64,000 nucleotides of DNA from Streptomyces sp. NRRL F-5123 (GTDB taxonomy: Bacteria; Actinomycetota; Actinomycetes; Streptomycetales; Streptomycetaceae), in the NCBI RefSeq assembly GCF_000721495.1, contig NZ_JOHY01000043.1, forward strand, positions 1 to 64,000. The letters run 5' to 3'. A program made the translations under genes and the position numbers. The first letter of the stretch is position 1, and the number at the start of each line of letters is the position of its first letter. The notes under the pieces were generated by a model. It was not told the origin of the DNA. It saw only the letters and a program-made list of their open reading frames with translations, and did not search any database. Shown here piece after piece: positions 28,176 to 36,913 of this stretch.

Positions 28176-29261
28176 GTGAATGAGTCGACATTTGCTCCCG
28201 GGAGTGGCCAACCAGCAATGACCGTCGGCTCCGTCGCCGTGCACACCTTCGAGTCACGCCGAGCCGAACCCACCGACCCACAAAGCGCGTACGCCATGGG
28301 CCCTTACGACGACAACGACGACCTGCAAGACGGTCAGTTCTACGACCCCGACGCCGAATACGAGCCCGACCCCGAGTACGCCGCGACGCTCGCGCCCGAC
28401 GCCGCCCGCCAGCGCCGCGAGCGCGTCGGGCCGACCGGCCGGCCGCTGCCGTACTTCCCGATCCCCAACCCGCTCACCGACCACGGCCCGGCGAAGATCG
28501 TCGCGATGTGCAACCAGAAGGGCGGGGTCGGCAAGACCACCTCGACCATCAACCTGGGTGCCGCGCTCGCCGAGTACGGCCGCCGGGTGCTGCTCGTCGA
28601 CTTCGACCCGCAGGGCGCGTTGTCCGTCGGCCTCGGGGTCAATCCGATGGAACTCGACATCACGGTCTACAACCTGCTGATGGAGCGCGGACTCGCGGCC
28701 GACGAGGTGCTGCTGAAGACCGCCGTGCCCGGCATGGACCTGCTGCCGAGCAACATCGACCTGTCGGCCGCCGAGGTGCAGCTGGTCAGCGAGGTCGCCC
28801 GCGAGTCGGCACTGGCGCGCGCCCTCAAGCCGCTGCTGCCCGACTACGACTACATCGTGATCGACTGCCAGCCCTCGCTGGGCCTGCTCACGGTCAACGC
28901 GCTCACCGCGGCGCACTCCGTGATCGTGCCGCTGGAATGCGAGTTCTTCGCGCTGCGCGGTGTCGCGCTGCTCACCGAGACGATCGAGAAGGTCCGCGAG
29001 CGGCTCAACCCCGAGCTGGAGCTGGACGGCATCCTCGCCACCATGTACGACTCGCGGACCGTGCACAGCCGCGAGGTGCTCGCGCGCGTCGTCGAGGCTT
29101 TCGACGACCACGTCTTCCACACCGTCATCGGCCGCACCGTGCGTTTCCCCGAGACCACCGTCGCGGGCGAGCCCATCACCACCTACGCCTCCAACTCCGT
29201 CGGCGCCGCCGCCTATCGCCAACTCGCCAGGGAGGTGCTCGCCCGGTGCCACGCCGAGTGA
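28176..29261 (+). CDS. ParA family ATPase (orphan, not the oriC-linked ParA)
   Basis: The protein has 361 aa. GTG 28176 has a perfect AAGGAGGT (28159-28166) 9 nt upstream. The first 110 residues are a poorly conserved acidic and tyrosine-rich extension. Then come the deviant Walker A KGGVGKTTS (about 119-127), LLVDFDPQGALSVGLG, and DYDYIVIDCQPSLG (Walker B region). Such ATPases position DNA or protein cargo using dynamic dimers on the nucleoid. Here the partner is probably the ribbon-helix-helix protein encoded next, upstream of scpA and scpB. Confidence 0.92.
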   Translation: MNESTFAPGSGQPAMTVGSVAVHTFESRRAEPTDPQSAYAMGPYDDNDDLQDGQFYDPDAEYEPDPEYAATLAPDAARQRRERVGPTGRPLPYFPIPNPLTDHGPAKIVAMCNQKGGVGKTTSTINLGAALAEYGRRVLLVDFDPQGALSVGLGVNPMELDITVYNLLMERGLAADEVLLKTAVPGMDLLPSNIDLSAAEVQLVSEVARESALARALKPLLPDYDYIVIDCQPSLGLLTVNALTAAHSVIVPLECEFFALRGVALLTETIEKVRERLNPELELDGILATMYDSRTVHSREVLARVVEAFDDHVFHTVIGRTVRFPETTVAGEPITTYASNSVGAAAYRQLAREVLARCHAE

Positions 29262-29962
29262 CCCTGCCGGGCGCCGACGAGCTGTTCCGGACCACCGGGG
29301 GTGCGGCGCTCCAGGCCCCGCAGTCCCGGCAGCAGCCGCAGCAGCAGCACTCCGGGGGCGAAGCGCAGGGCGACACCCGGCAGCGTCCGGCCCAGGAGCA
29401 GACGGGCGGGGCGGCCGGCGGCGAACAGGACACGGCCGGCGAGGAGCGGGGCGGCAAGGACGCCCGCGACCCCGGCCACGGGCAGGGCCGCGACCGCGGT
29501 GACAGGGACCGGCAGGACCGGAACGGCCCCGGCGCCGTCGCCGAGCACGCCGGCCGGGACATTCCGGCCGGCCGCCGCCCGCTGGGCGCCACGAGCGGGC
29601 CGGGCACCGTCAACGGCACGGCCCCAGGGACCTCGCCCCAGGTGCCCGCCCAGCCCGGCGGCCCCGCCGGGGCCCAGCACCCGGCGCCGCCTCCCGTGCA
29701 GCAGGCGCCCGGCGCCCGCCGCAAGGCTCCGCGGCAGAACCGCCGCCCCAGCGGGCGCGAGCGGCACGACGAGAAGATCACCGTCTACGTGTCCGCCGAG
29801 GAACTGATGGACCTGGAGCACGCCCGGCTGGTGCTGCGCGGCGAGCACGGCCTGGCCATCGACCGCGGTCGGATCGTCCGCGAGGCCGTCGCCGTCGTGC
29901 TCGCGGACCTGGAGTCGCGCGGCGACGCCAGCATTCTCGTACGGCGGCTGCGCGGGCGCTGA
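29246..29962 (+). CDS. Ribbon-helix-helix-like protein, probable ParA partner
   Basis: The protein has 238 aa from GTG 29246, with AGGGAGG (29229-29235) 10 nt upstream and a 16-nt overlap with the ATPase gene; GTG 29258 (GTGA overlap) is the alternative. Residues 15-170 are disordered and rich in Q, G, P and charged residues. The last 65 residues look like an Arc/MetJ/ParG ribbon-helix-helix: strand EKITVYVSAEEL, helix MDLEHARLVLRGE, helix DRGRIVREAVAVVLADLE. Family assignment is by my reading of secondary structure and not by strong identity. A role as centromere or cargo binder for the adjacent ATPase is inference. Confidence 0.8.
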   Translation: MPRRVTLPGADELFRTTGGAALQAPQSRQQPQQQHSGGEAQGDTRQRPAQEQTGGAAGGEQDTAGEERGGKDARDPGHGQGRDRGDRDRQDRNGPGAVAEHAGRDIPAGRRPLGATSGPGTVNGTAPGTSPQVPAQPGGPAGAQHPAPPPVQQAPGARRKAPRQNRRPSGRERHDEKITVYVSAEELMDLEHARLVLRGEHGLAIDRGRIVREAVAVVLADLESRGDASILVRRLRGR

Positions 29963-30027
29963 GCCGCGCCGCGGCCGCTCCGGGGGGAGGTAACCTGCCG
30001 ATTCCCGCCCCCGCACACTGGACCTCG

Positions 30028-31239
30028 ATGCCGACCACCACGACCGACCCCGCCGACCGACCCCGCCGCCGCCTCGGCCGGGGCGTTCCGACGCACGCGG
30101 AGGCGCCGCCCCCGGCGGAGCCGGCGGCCGAGGACGCGGTCCCGGAGGCGGCGGAGGACGTACGCGCGGACGTAACGCCGCACGTACCGGCGGACGTACC
30201 GGCCGCGGATGTACCGGCGGTCGCGGACGTAACGCCGCACGTACCGGCGGCCGTGGACGTACCGGAGCCCGGGGACGTACCGCCCGACGCGGCGGCCGGG
30301 GAAGGGCCGGGCAATGCGGCGGAGGACAGCGGGGCCGGGGAAGGCGAGGAGGCCGACGACGGGCGCTTCACCGTACGGCTGCACAATTTCGAGGGACCCT
30401 TCGATCTGCTGCTCCAGCTGATCGCCAAGCACAAGCTGGACGTCACCGAGGTCGCGCTCTCGAAGGTCACCAACGAGTTCATGGCGCACCTGCACGCCAT
30501 GGGCCCGGACTGGGACCTCGACCAGACCACCGAATTCCTGGTCGTCGCCGCCACGCTGCTGGACCTCAAGGCGGCCCGGCTGCTGCCCGCCGCCGAGGTC
30601 GAGGACGAGGCCGACCTCGCGCTGCTGGAGGCCCGCGACCTGCTCTTCGCGCGGCTGCTGCAATACCGCGCCTACAAGCAGATCGCCGCGATCTTCGCCG
30701 AGCGCCTGGAGCACGAGGCGCTGCGCCGCCCGCGCACGGTCGGCCTGGAGCCGCAGCACGCCGAGCTGCTGCCCGAGGTCGTGCTCAGCATCGGCCCCGA
30801 GCGCTTCGCGCAGCTCGCCGTCAAGGCGATGCAGCCCAAACCGCGGCCGCAGGTCTACGTCGACCACATCCACGCCCCGCTGGTCAGCGTGCGCGAGCAG
30901 GCCGAGCACGTCATCGCGCTGCTGCGCGAGCGCGGCAGCGCCAGCTTCGGCGAGCTGACCGCGGACGCGCCGGACACGCTCACCGTCGTGGCCCGCTTCC
31001 TGGCGCTGCTGGAGCTCTACCGGGAGAAGGCCGTCGGGCTCGACCAGGAGGAGGCGCTGGGCGCCCTCCAGGTCCACTGGACGGGCGGCGAGCAGGCGCC
31101 GGACGCCCCGCTGGTGACGGACGAGTTCGACCGGGAGGCGGCGCCGCCGGACAAGCCGGGGAAGCCCGGGAAGCAGAGCAGGCAGGGCGAGGGGGCCGCC
31201 GCGGAACCGGCGGCGGCCGGGAACGGAGCACAGGGATGA
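30028..31239 (+). CDS. scpA: Segregation and condensation protein ScpA (kleisin)
   Basis: The protein has 403 aa. ScpA bridges the SMC heads in the condensin complex. The conserved core starts at about residue 113 (FTVRLHNFEGPFDLLLQLIA) and ends with the winged-helix region (FGELTADAPDTLTVVARFLA). The first 110 residues are a disordered extension containing repeats of DVTPHVPAADVP type. No good RBS precedes ATG 30028, and GGGGGGAGGT lies 35 nt too far upstream, so the start is less certain. The stop overlaps scpB by 4 nt. Confidence 0.92.
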   Translation: MPTTTTDPADRPRRRLGRGVPTHAEAPPPAEPAAEDAVPEAAEDVRADVTPHVPADVPAADVPAVADVTPHVPAAVDVPEPGDVPPDAAAGEGPGNAAEDSGAGEGEEADDGRFTVRLHNFEGPFDLLLQLIAKHKLDVTEVALSKVTNEFMAHLHAMGPDWDLDQTTEFLVVAATLLDLKAARLLPAAEVEDEADLALLEARDLLFARLLQYRAYKQIAAIFAERLEHEALRRPRTVGLEPQHAELLPEVVLSIGPERFAQLAVKAMQPKPRPQVYVDHIHAPLVSVREQAEHVIALLRERGSASFGELTADAPDTLTVVARFLALLELYREKAVGLDQEEALGALQVHWTGGEQAPDAPLVTDEFDREAAPPDKPGKPGKQSRQGEGAAAEPAAAGNGAQG

Positions 31240-31928
31240 CCGAGGTGACGGATCTCACCGCGGGGCTGGAGGTGCCCGAGCAGCAGTCCGCACCCGCCGG
31301 GCTGCTCTCGGCGGACACCGCCGAGCTGGAGCTGAAGCCCGCGCTCGAAGCCGTCCTCATGGTGGTCGACGAGCCCGCGACCGAGGAGCAGCTCGCGAAG
31401 GTCCTGGACCGGCCGCGGCGGGCGGTCGGCAAGGCGCTGCGCGAGCTGTCCGACGACTACACGCGCGAGGGCAGGGGCTTCGACCTGCGGCTGATCGCCG
31501 GGGGCTGGCGTTTCTACACCCGCCCGGACTTCGCGCCCGCGGTGGAGAAGTTCGTCCTGGACGGCCAGCACGCCCGGCTCACGCAGGCCGCGCTGGAGAC
31601 GCTCGCGGTCGTCGCCTACCGGCAGCCGGTCAGCCGCTCGCGGGTCTCGGCGGTGCGCGGCGTCAACTGCGACGGGGTCATGCGCACCCTGCTGCAGCGC
31701 GGGCTGGTCGTCGAAGGTGGGACGGAACCCGAGACAGGTGCGATCCTGTACAGGACGACGAACTACTTCCTGGAACGCATGGGCCTGCGCAGCCTCGACG
31801 AGCTGCCCGAGCTCGCCCCGTTCCTGCCGGAGGCGGACGCGGTCGAGGCGGAGTCCCAGGAGGGGCTGCCGTCGTTCGATCCGGATGCGCCGGACGAACC
31901 CTCGACACTTGCGAAGACGGACGACTGA
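31236..31928 (+). CDS. scpB: Segregation and condensation protein ScpB
   Basis: The protein has 230 aa and forms the dimeric winged-helix partner of ScpA. The core reads LKPALEAVLMVVDEPATEEQ, then WRFYTRPDFAPAVEKFV, LTQAALETLAVVAYRQPVSR and NYFLERMGLRSLDELPELAP. The start overlaps the scpA stop (ATGA), and GGAG lies 7 nt upstream. The stop overlaps the following start (TGATG). Confidence 0.94.
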   Translation: MTEVTDLTAGLEVPEQQSAPAGLLSADTAELELKPALEAVLMVVDEPATEEQLAKVLDRPRRAVGKALRELSDDYTREGRGFDLRLIAGGWRFYTRPDFAPAVEKFVLDGQHARLTQAALETLAVVAYRQPVSRSRVSAVRGVNCDGVMRTLLQRGLVVEGGTEPETGAILYRTTNYFLERMGLRSLDELPELAPFLPEADAVEAESQEGLPSFDPDAPDEPSTLAKTDD

Positions 31929-33142
31929 TGCGAAGCAGCGACAGGAACAGCGGCGCCGACCGGACCCCCAGGAGCGGCGGGGGCGCCCCCCGGCGGGGCA
32001 CCGGCACGGGCGGCCGGGGCGCCAGCGGCAGTTCCGACCGCCGCGGTGACGCGCCGCGCCGCGGTGACGCCCCCCGCCGTGGCGACGGGCCCCGCCGTGG
32101 CGACGCCCCGCGCCGCGGTGAGGGCGGCGGCCGGGACGAGGCCCCGCGCCGCGGTGACGGCGGCCCGCAGCGGCCGCGCAAGCCGCGTCCCGAGGAGCGC
32201 CGCTACGACGTCGGTGACACCGGCCAGTCCGGCGCGAACAAGCCCGGCGGCATGCCCCGCACCAAGCCCGGCGGCCCCGGCCCGGCCGGCAACCGCGGAC
32301 GCGGACGCGGCAGCGCCCCGGCCCGCCCCCGCGAGCTGGACGCGCAGATCGAGGAGCGCAACCGGGAGCGGCACAGCAAGCCCAAGCTCAACCTGCCCAA
32401 GACCTTCCCCGGTGCCGAGCAGGAGGGCGAGCGGCTGCAGAAGGTGCTGGCCAGGGCGGGCATGGGCTCGCGGCGGGCGTGCGAGGAGCTCATCGAGCAG
32501 CACCGGGTCGAGGTCAACGGCCGGATCGTCACCGAGCAGGGCCTGCGCGTCGACCCCGAGCACGACGAGGTCAAGGTCGACGGCCTGACCGTCGCGACGC
32601 AGTCGTACCTGTTCTTCGCGCTCAACAAGCCCGCGGGCGTCGTCTCCACCATGGAGGACCCGGACGGGCGGCAGTGCCTCGGCGACTACGTCACCAACCG
32701 GGAGACCCGGCTCTTCCACGTCGGCCGGCTCGACACCGAGACCGAGGGCCTGATCCTGCTCACCAACCACGGCGAGCTGGCCCACCGGCTGACCCACCCG
32801 CGCTACGGCGTGCAGAAGACCTACCTGGCCGCGATCCAGGGCCCGCTGCCGCGCGACCTGGGCAAGCAGCTCAAGAGCGGCATCGAGCTGGAGGACGGCT
32901 GGGCGCGCGCCGACCACTTCCGCATCGTGCAGAACACCGGCAAGAACTACCTGGTCGAGGTCACCCTGCACGAGGGCCGCAAGCACATCGTGCGGCGCAT
33001 GCTCGCCGAGGCGGGCTTCCCCGTCGACAAGCTCGTGCGCACCAGCTTCGGCCCGATCCCGCTCGGCGACCAGAAGTCCGGCTGGCTGCGCCGGCTGACC
33101 AACACCGAGGTCGGCATGCTCATGCGCGAGGTCGACCTCTAG
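31928..33142 (+). CDS. RluB/RsuA family rRNA pseudouridine synthase with RRGD-rich extension
   Basis: The protein has 404 aa. Residues 1-130 are a basic, disordered extension with RRGDAPRRGDGPRRGDAPRR-type repeats, likely binding RNA. An S4 domain follows (ERLQKVLARAGMGSRRACEE, about 168-230), then the RsuA/RluB catalytic domain with the nucleophile Asp in GRLDTETEGL at about 266-275. It would convert a uridine in 23S rRNA to pseudouridine. It is translationally coupled to scpB. The scpA-scpB-rluB order is common in Gram-positive bacteria. Confidence 0.93.
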   Translation: MRSSDRNSGADRTPRSGGGAPRRGTGTGGRGASGSSDRRGDAPRRGDAPRRGDGPRRGDAPRRGEGGGRDEAPRRGDGGPQRPRKPRPEERRYDVGDTGQSGANKPGGMPRTKPGGPGPAGNRGRGRGSAPARPRELDAQIEERNRERHSKPKLNLPKTFPGAEQEGERLQKVLARAGMGSRRACEELIEQHRVEVNGRIVTEQGLRVDPEHDEVKVDGLTVATQSYLFFALNKPAGVVSTMEDPDGRQCLGDYVTNRETRLFHVGRLDTETEGLILLTNHGELAHRLTHPRYGVQKTYLAAIQGPLPRDLGKQLKSGIELEDGWARADHFRIVQNTGKNYLVEVTLHEGRKHIVRRMLAEAGFPVDKLVRTSFGPIPLGDQKSGWLRRLTNTEVGMLMREVDL

Positions 33143-33855
33143 AGCGCCGGTGCCGGGTCCGGCGCGTCCTCCGCGGAGGCGCGCCGGACGCGTACCAGGA
33201 AGTCCTCCACCCGCGCCCGGTCCGGCTCGGCGGGCAGCGGGGTGCGGGCCGCGGCGGCGTCCACCTCGTCGTGGAGTGTCCGCATCCGGCCGCGCACCTC
33301 CTCCCAGCCGACCTCGCCGCGGCGCACTGCGAGCAGCTCCTCGCGCTGCTCGCCGACATCGACGGTGAGCGTGCCCGTACGCAGCAGGTCGCGGCAGCTG
33401 GTCAGCAGCCGCAGCAGATGCATCGCGTGCTTCCAGCGCGGTGCGCCGTCCCGCCGGATGTCCGCCTCCAGCCTGCCGAGCTGCTGCTCGGCGTAGCCGC
33501 GGAAGGATGCCTCGACCCGGCGGGAGAGGAAGGCGTCGCGCAGCTCCAGCAGCTCCCGGCCGGTCGCGTCGGCGTGCTCCACGAGCGGCGAGTGCAGGCA
33601 CTCCAGCAGGTTGGGGTTGGCGCGCAGCGCGAGCGAGCAGAAGCGCTCGATCTCCCAGGAGAACTCCTCCTCGCGCGGCCCGGTGACATGCGTGGGCGGC
33701 TTGTCCAGCCGCCAGAAGAGCGGAGTCGGCGCCACGAAGACCCCGCGCCGGTCGGTGTCGCTGCCGTCGGTCGCCAGCCCGAACGCGCGCGAGCCCATGA
33801 CACACGCGTAGACCGTGTGCTCCCGGACCAGATCGTGCCCCAGCGATTCGCGCAT
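33139..33855 (-). CDS. Nucleotidyltransferase-like protein (RlaP/Pol-beta superfamily)
   Basis: The protein has 238 aa from ATG 33855. The fingerprint GSRAFG at residues 21-26 with the acidic pair in GSDTDRRG (D33 and D35) is the minimal nucleotidyltransferase signature, followed by a long helical C-terminal region. The substrate is unknown. The gene is convergent with the pseudouridine synthase gene, and the two stop codons share the palindrome CTAG at 33139-33142, so there is no room for a terminator between them. Confidence 0.85.
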   Translation of the reverse strand: MRESLGHDLVREHTVYACVMGSRAFGLATDGSDTDRRGVFVAPTPLFWRLDKPPTHVTGPREEEFSWEIERFCSLALRANPNLLECLHSPLVEHADATGRELLELRDAFLSRRVEASFRGYAEQQLGRLEADIRRDGAPRWKHAMHLLRLLTSCRDLLRTGTLTVDVGEQREELLAVRRGEVGWEEVRGRMRTLHDEVDAAAARTPLPAEPDRARVEDFLVRVRRASAEDAPDPAPAL

Positions 33856-34065
33856 GGGGGCGATTATCGCCACCGCGCCGGCGTTCCGCCGGGGAATTCC
33901 TGCTTCGGACGGTGAGCGGGTGGTCGACGGGGAGTACGGGACCGCTGGGGCCGCCACCGGCGGGCGGCGCGTCTCGCAGTACGGTCCCCGGTCTCGCGGC
34001 GGGCCCGCGCTGGCTACGCTGGACGCCCAGGTTCCCCCGCCCCCGTACCCCCAGGACACCCCCAC

Positions 34066-35163
34066 GTGAGAACCGCACTGGTCATCGGCGCAGGGCTCAT
34101 CGGCACGTCCGCCGCGCTGGCCCTCAGCGCCCGCGGCGTCGACGTCCGGCTCAGCGACCACGACGAATCCACCGCCCGCACCGCGGCGGCGCTCGGCGCG
34201 GGGAGCCTGTACGAGGCCGCGGCGGACGCGCCCGCGCCGTTCGACCTGGTGATCGTCGCGGTGCCGCCCGCGCACGTCCCGGCCGCCCTCTCCGACGCGA
34301 TGGCCCGCGGGCTGGGCCGCGGCTACCTCGACGTCGCCAGCGTCAAGGGCGGTCCGCGCCGGGACCTGGAATCCCTCGGCGGTGACCTCGCCCGCTACAT
34401 CGGCACCCACCCCATGGCGGGCCGGGAGCGCTCGGGACCGCTCGCCGCCAGCGCGGACCTCTTCGACGGCCGCCCCTGGATCCTCACCCCGACGCCCGGT
34501 ACCGACACCGAGGTGCTCAACCTCGCGCTGGAACTGGTCGCGCTGTGCGGGGCCGTCCCCGTCGTCATGGACGCGGACGCGCACGACCGCGCCGTCGCGC
34601 TCGTCTCGCACACCCCGCAGCTCGTCTCCAGCATGGTCGCCGCCCGGCTCCAGCACGCCGAGGACAGCACGGTACGGCTGTGCGGGCAGGGCATCCTCGA
34701 CGTCACCCGCATCGCCGGCTCCGAACCCGCGATGTGGATGGACATCCTCGCCGCCAACCCCGGCCCCGTCGCCGACGTCCTCGCCGACATCGCGGCGGAC
34801 CTCGGCGCGACCGTCGAATCCCTGCGGGCGCTGCAGAGTGCCGACGAGGAGAAGCGGCGCGGCGGCGCGGAGGGCGTCGCGGACATACTGCGGCGCGGCA
34901 ACGCGGGCCGCGCGAGGGTGCCCGGCAAACACGGGACCGCGCCGAAGGCGTACGAGGTCGTGGCCGTCCTCATCGGGGACCAGCCCGGCGAGCTGGCCCG
35001 CCTCTTCGCCGACGCCGGCGCGGCGGGCGTCAACATCGAGGACGTGCGGATCGAGCACAGCGCCGGCCAGCAGGCGGGCCTGGCCCAACTCTTCGTCGAG
35101 CCCCGCTCGGCCCCCGTCCTCTCCGCGGCCCTCCGCGACCGCGCCTGGTCCTTGCGGCCCTGA
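34066..35163 (+). CDS. tyrA: Prephenate dehydrogenase
   Basis: The enzyme makes 4-hydroxyphenylpyruvate for tyrosine synthesis. The protein has 365 aa. The NAD(P)-binding site is VIGAGLIGTS near the N-terminus, and GTHPMAGRERSG carries the catalytic-region His. A C-terminal ACT-like domain starts at about residue 295 (YEVVAVLIGDQPGELARLFA), which suggests feedback control by tyrosine. GTG start with no strong RBS. It precedes cmk, plsC-like and der genes in the usual actinobacterial order. Confidence 0.94.
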   Translation: MRTALVIGAGLIGTSAALALSARGVDVRLSDHDESTARTAAALGAGSLYEAAADAPAPFDLVIVAVPPAHVPAALSDAMARGLGRGYLDVASVKGGPRRDLESLGGDLARYIGTHPMAGRERSGPLAASADLFDGRPWILTPTPGTDTEVLNLALELVALCGAVPVVMDADAHDRAVALVSHTPQLVSSMVAARLQHAEDSTVRLCGQGILDVTRIAGSEPAMWMDILAANPGPVADVLADIAADLGATVESLRALQSADEEKRRGGAEGVADILRRGNAGRARVPGKHGTAPKAYEVVAVLIGDQPGELARLFADAGAAGVNIEDVRIEHSAGQQAGLAQLFVEPRSAPVLSAALRDRAWSLRP

Positions 35164-35506
35164 GGCCTGGGCACCCCGGGGTGCCCCTCGCGGCGGGCCG
35201 CGCGACCTCCCGCCGGTGGTGGGCCGGTGGTGTAGCTCTGGCCCAGAGCTTCGCCTGGGCGGTACCCCCACGCGCCCCTGGTTTCTTGCCCGGCGCGGCA
35301 GAAGCGAGCCCTTACCGTGCTGGGTGAGCGTTTTCAGGGGCGCGGGGAACTGCGCGACCGGCCACCCACCCACCGCAAGGTCGCGGTGCCCGCCGCAAGG
35401 GGCACCCCGGGGCGTCACCGGCGGTCCGGCACGGAGCGGGAGGCCGGTAGCCTTGGGGGAATGGCCCGGCGGCGAGCCGGTTGGCACGACAAAGGAAAGG
35501 CTCACC
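35164..35506. repeat. 343-bp intergenic region with dispersed repeat copies
   Basis: The inverted copy 7 of the dispersed repeat is at 35234-35280. A hairpin-less partial copy follows at about 35325-35360 (TGAGCGTTTTCAGGGGCGCG then GGGAACTGCGCG). The right end holds AAAGGAAAGG, the RBS of cmk. No gene is supported. Confidence 0.75.
35234..35280 (-). repeat. Dispersed palindromic repeat, copy 7 (variant)
   Basis: The core is GGCCCAGAGCTTCGCCTGGG, then CGGTACCCCCACGCGCCCCT. Compensating changes keep the hairpin (GGCCCAG / CTGGGC). Confidence 0.8.
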
Positions 35507-36187
35507 GTGGAGAACCCGGTGATCGTCGCGATCGACGGCCCCTCCGGCACAGGCAAGTCCAGCACGTCCAAGGCGGTCGCCGTCAGGCTGGGGCTGAGCT
35601 ACCTCGACACCGGCGCGCAGTACCGGGCCATCACCTGGTGGATGCTGTCGAACGGGGTGGACGTCGCCGACCCCGCCGCGATCGCCGACGCGAGCGGCAA
35701 GCCCGTCATCGTGTCCGGCACGGACCCGCGCGACCCGCGGATCAGCGTCGACGGCGTGGACGCCTCCGGCCCGATCCGCTCGCAGGAGGTCACCGCCGCG
35801 GTCAGCGCGGTCAGCGCGGTGCCCGAGGTGCGCGCCCGCATGGTCGAGTACCAGCGGGCCGCCGCCGCGGCGGCCGCGACCGGCATCGTGGTCGAGGGCC
35901 GCGACATCGGCACCACCGTGCTGCCCGACGCCACGGCGAAAATCTTCCTGACCGCCTCCGCGGAGGTCCGCGCCGCCCGCCGCAGCGGCGAGCTGCTGGG
36001 CGCGGTGAGCGTCGCCGCGACGCAGGAGGCCCTGGTCAAGCGGGACGCCGCCGACTCCGGCCGGAAGACCTCGCCGCTGGCGAAGGCCGCGGACGCGATA
36101 GAGGTCGACACCTCGGACCTGACCCTGGACGAGGTCGTCGACCGGGTCGTCGCCCTGGTGGGGGAGAAGAAGGCGACCGCGAGGTGA
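35507..36187 (+). CDS. cmk: Cytidylate kinase
   Basis: The protein has 226 aa from GTG 35507, with AAAGGAAAGG just upstream. It phosphorylates CMP and dCMP. The P-loop is GPSGTGKS (residues 11-18); LSYLDTGAQYRAITWW, VVEGRDIGTTVLPDA and KRDAADSGRKTSPL are Cmk signatures. The stop overlaps the acyltransferase start (GTGA). Confidence 0.95.
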   Translation: MENPVIVAIDGPSGTGKSSTSKAVAVRLGLSYLDTGAQYRAITWWMLSNGVDVADPAAIADASGKPVIVSGTDPRDPRISVDGVDASGPIRSQEVTAAVSAVSAVPEVRARMVEYQRAAAAAAATGIVVEGRDIGTTVLPDATAKIFLTASAEVRAARRSGELLGAVSVAATQEALVKRDAADSGRKTSPLAKAADAIEVDTSDLTLDEVVDRVVALVGEKKATAR

Positions 36188-36834
36188 CCACCGCCCCGCC
36201 CAGCCCGCGCGGCGCCGCCGTCGCCCGCGGCATCGGCATCGGCCTGATGAACGGCCTGTGGCGCCCCCGGGTGCTCGGCACCTGGCGCGTCCCCGCGCAG
36301 GGGCCGCTCATCCTTGCCGGCAACCACGCGCACAACGTCGACGGCCCGATGCTGATCGGCACCAGCCCGCGCCCCCTGCACTTCCTGGTGAAGAAAGAGG
36401 CCTTCGTCGGGCCGCTGGACCCGTTCCTGCGGGCCATCGGCCAGATCGAGGTCGACCGTACGGGTGCCGACCGCGCCGCGATCACCAGCGCCCTGAAAGT
36501 GCTGGAGAACGGCGGTGTACTGGGCATCTTCCCCGAGGGCACCCGCGGCACGGGCGGCGACTTCGCCCAGCTGCGCGCCGGGCTCGCGTATTTCGCCGTA
36601 CGCTCGGGTGCGCCGGTCGTTCCGGTCGCGGTGCTCGGCAGCGCCCGCAAGGGCCGGCTGGTACCGCAGCTCCCGCCGCTGCGCAGCCGTATCGACGTCG
36701 TGTACGGGGAGCCGTTCACCGCCGTCACGGAGGGCGGGCGGCGCACGCGGGCCGCGATGGACGCCGCGACCTCCTACATCCAGGAGCGGCTGACCGCGCA
36801 CATGGCCGAGGCCCGGCGGGCCACCGGCCGCTGA
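36184..36834 (+). CDS. 1-acyl-sn-glycerol-3-phosphate acyltransferase (PlsC family)
   Basis: The protein has 216 aa. The catalytic HX4D motif is in GNHAHNVDGPM (about residue 48), and the phosphate-binding FPEGTRG lies at about 118-124. It probably acylates lysophosphatidic acid at the membrane, although the exact acceptor is not certain for this short subfamily. It is translationally coupled to cmk (GTGA) and followed by der. Confidence 0.92.
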   Translation: MTTAPPSPRGAAVARGIGIGLMNGLWRPRVLGTWRVPAQGPLILAGNHAHNVDGPMLIGTSPRPLHFLVKKEAFVGPLDPFLRAIGQIEVDRTGADRAAITSALKVLENGGVLGIFPEGTRGTGGDFAQLRAGLAYFAVRSGAPVVPVAVLGSARKGRLVPQLPPLRSRIDVVYGEPFTAVTEGGRRTRAAMDAATSYIQERLTAHMAEARRATGR

Positions 36835-36913
36835 ACCACCGCCGCCGCACCGCGGCCGGCCCCCCGGGGCCGGCCGGTGCCGCGCGCACCACTGTTGACC
36901 GACGGAGAGACCG

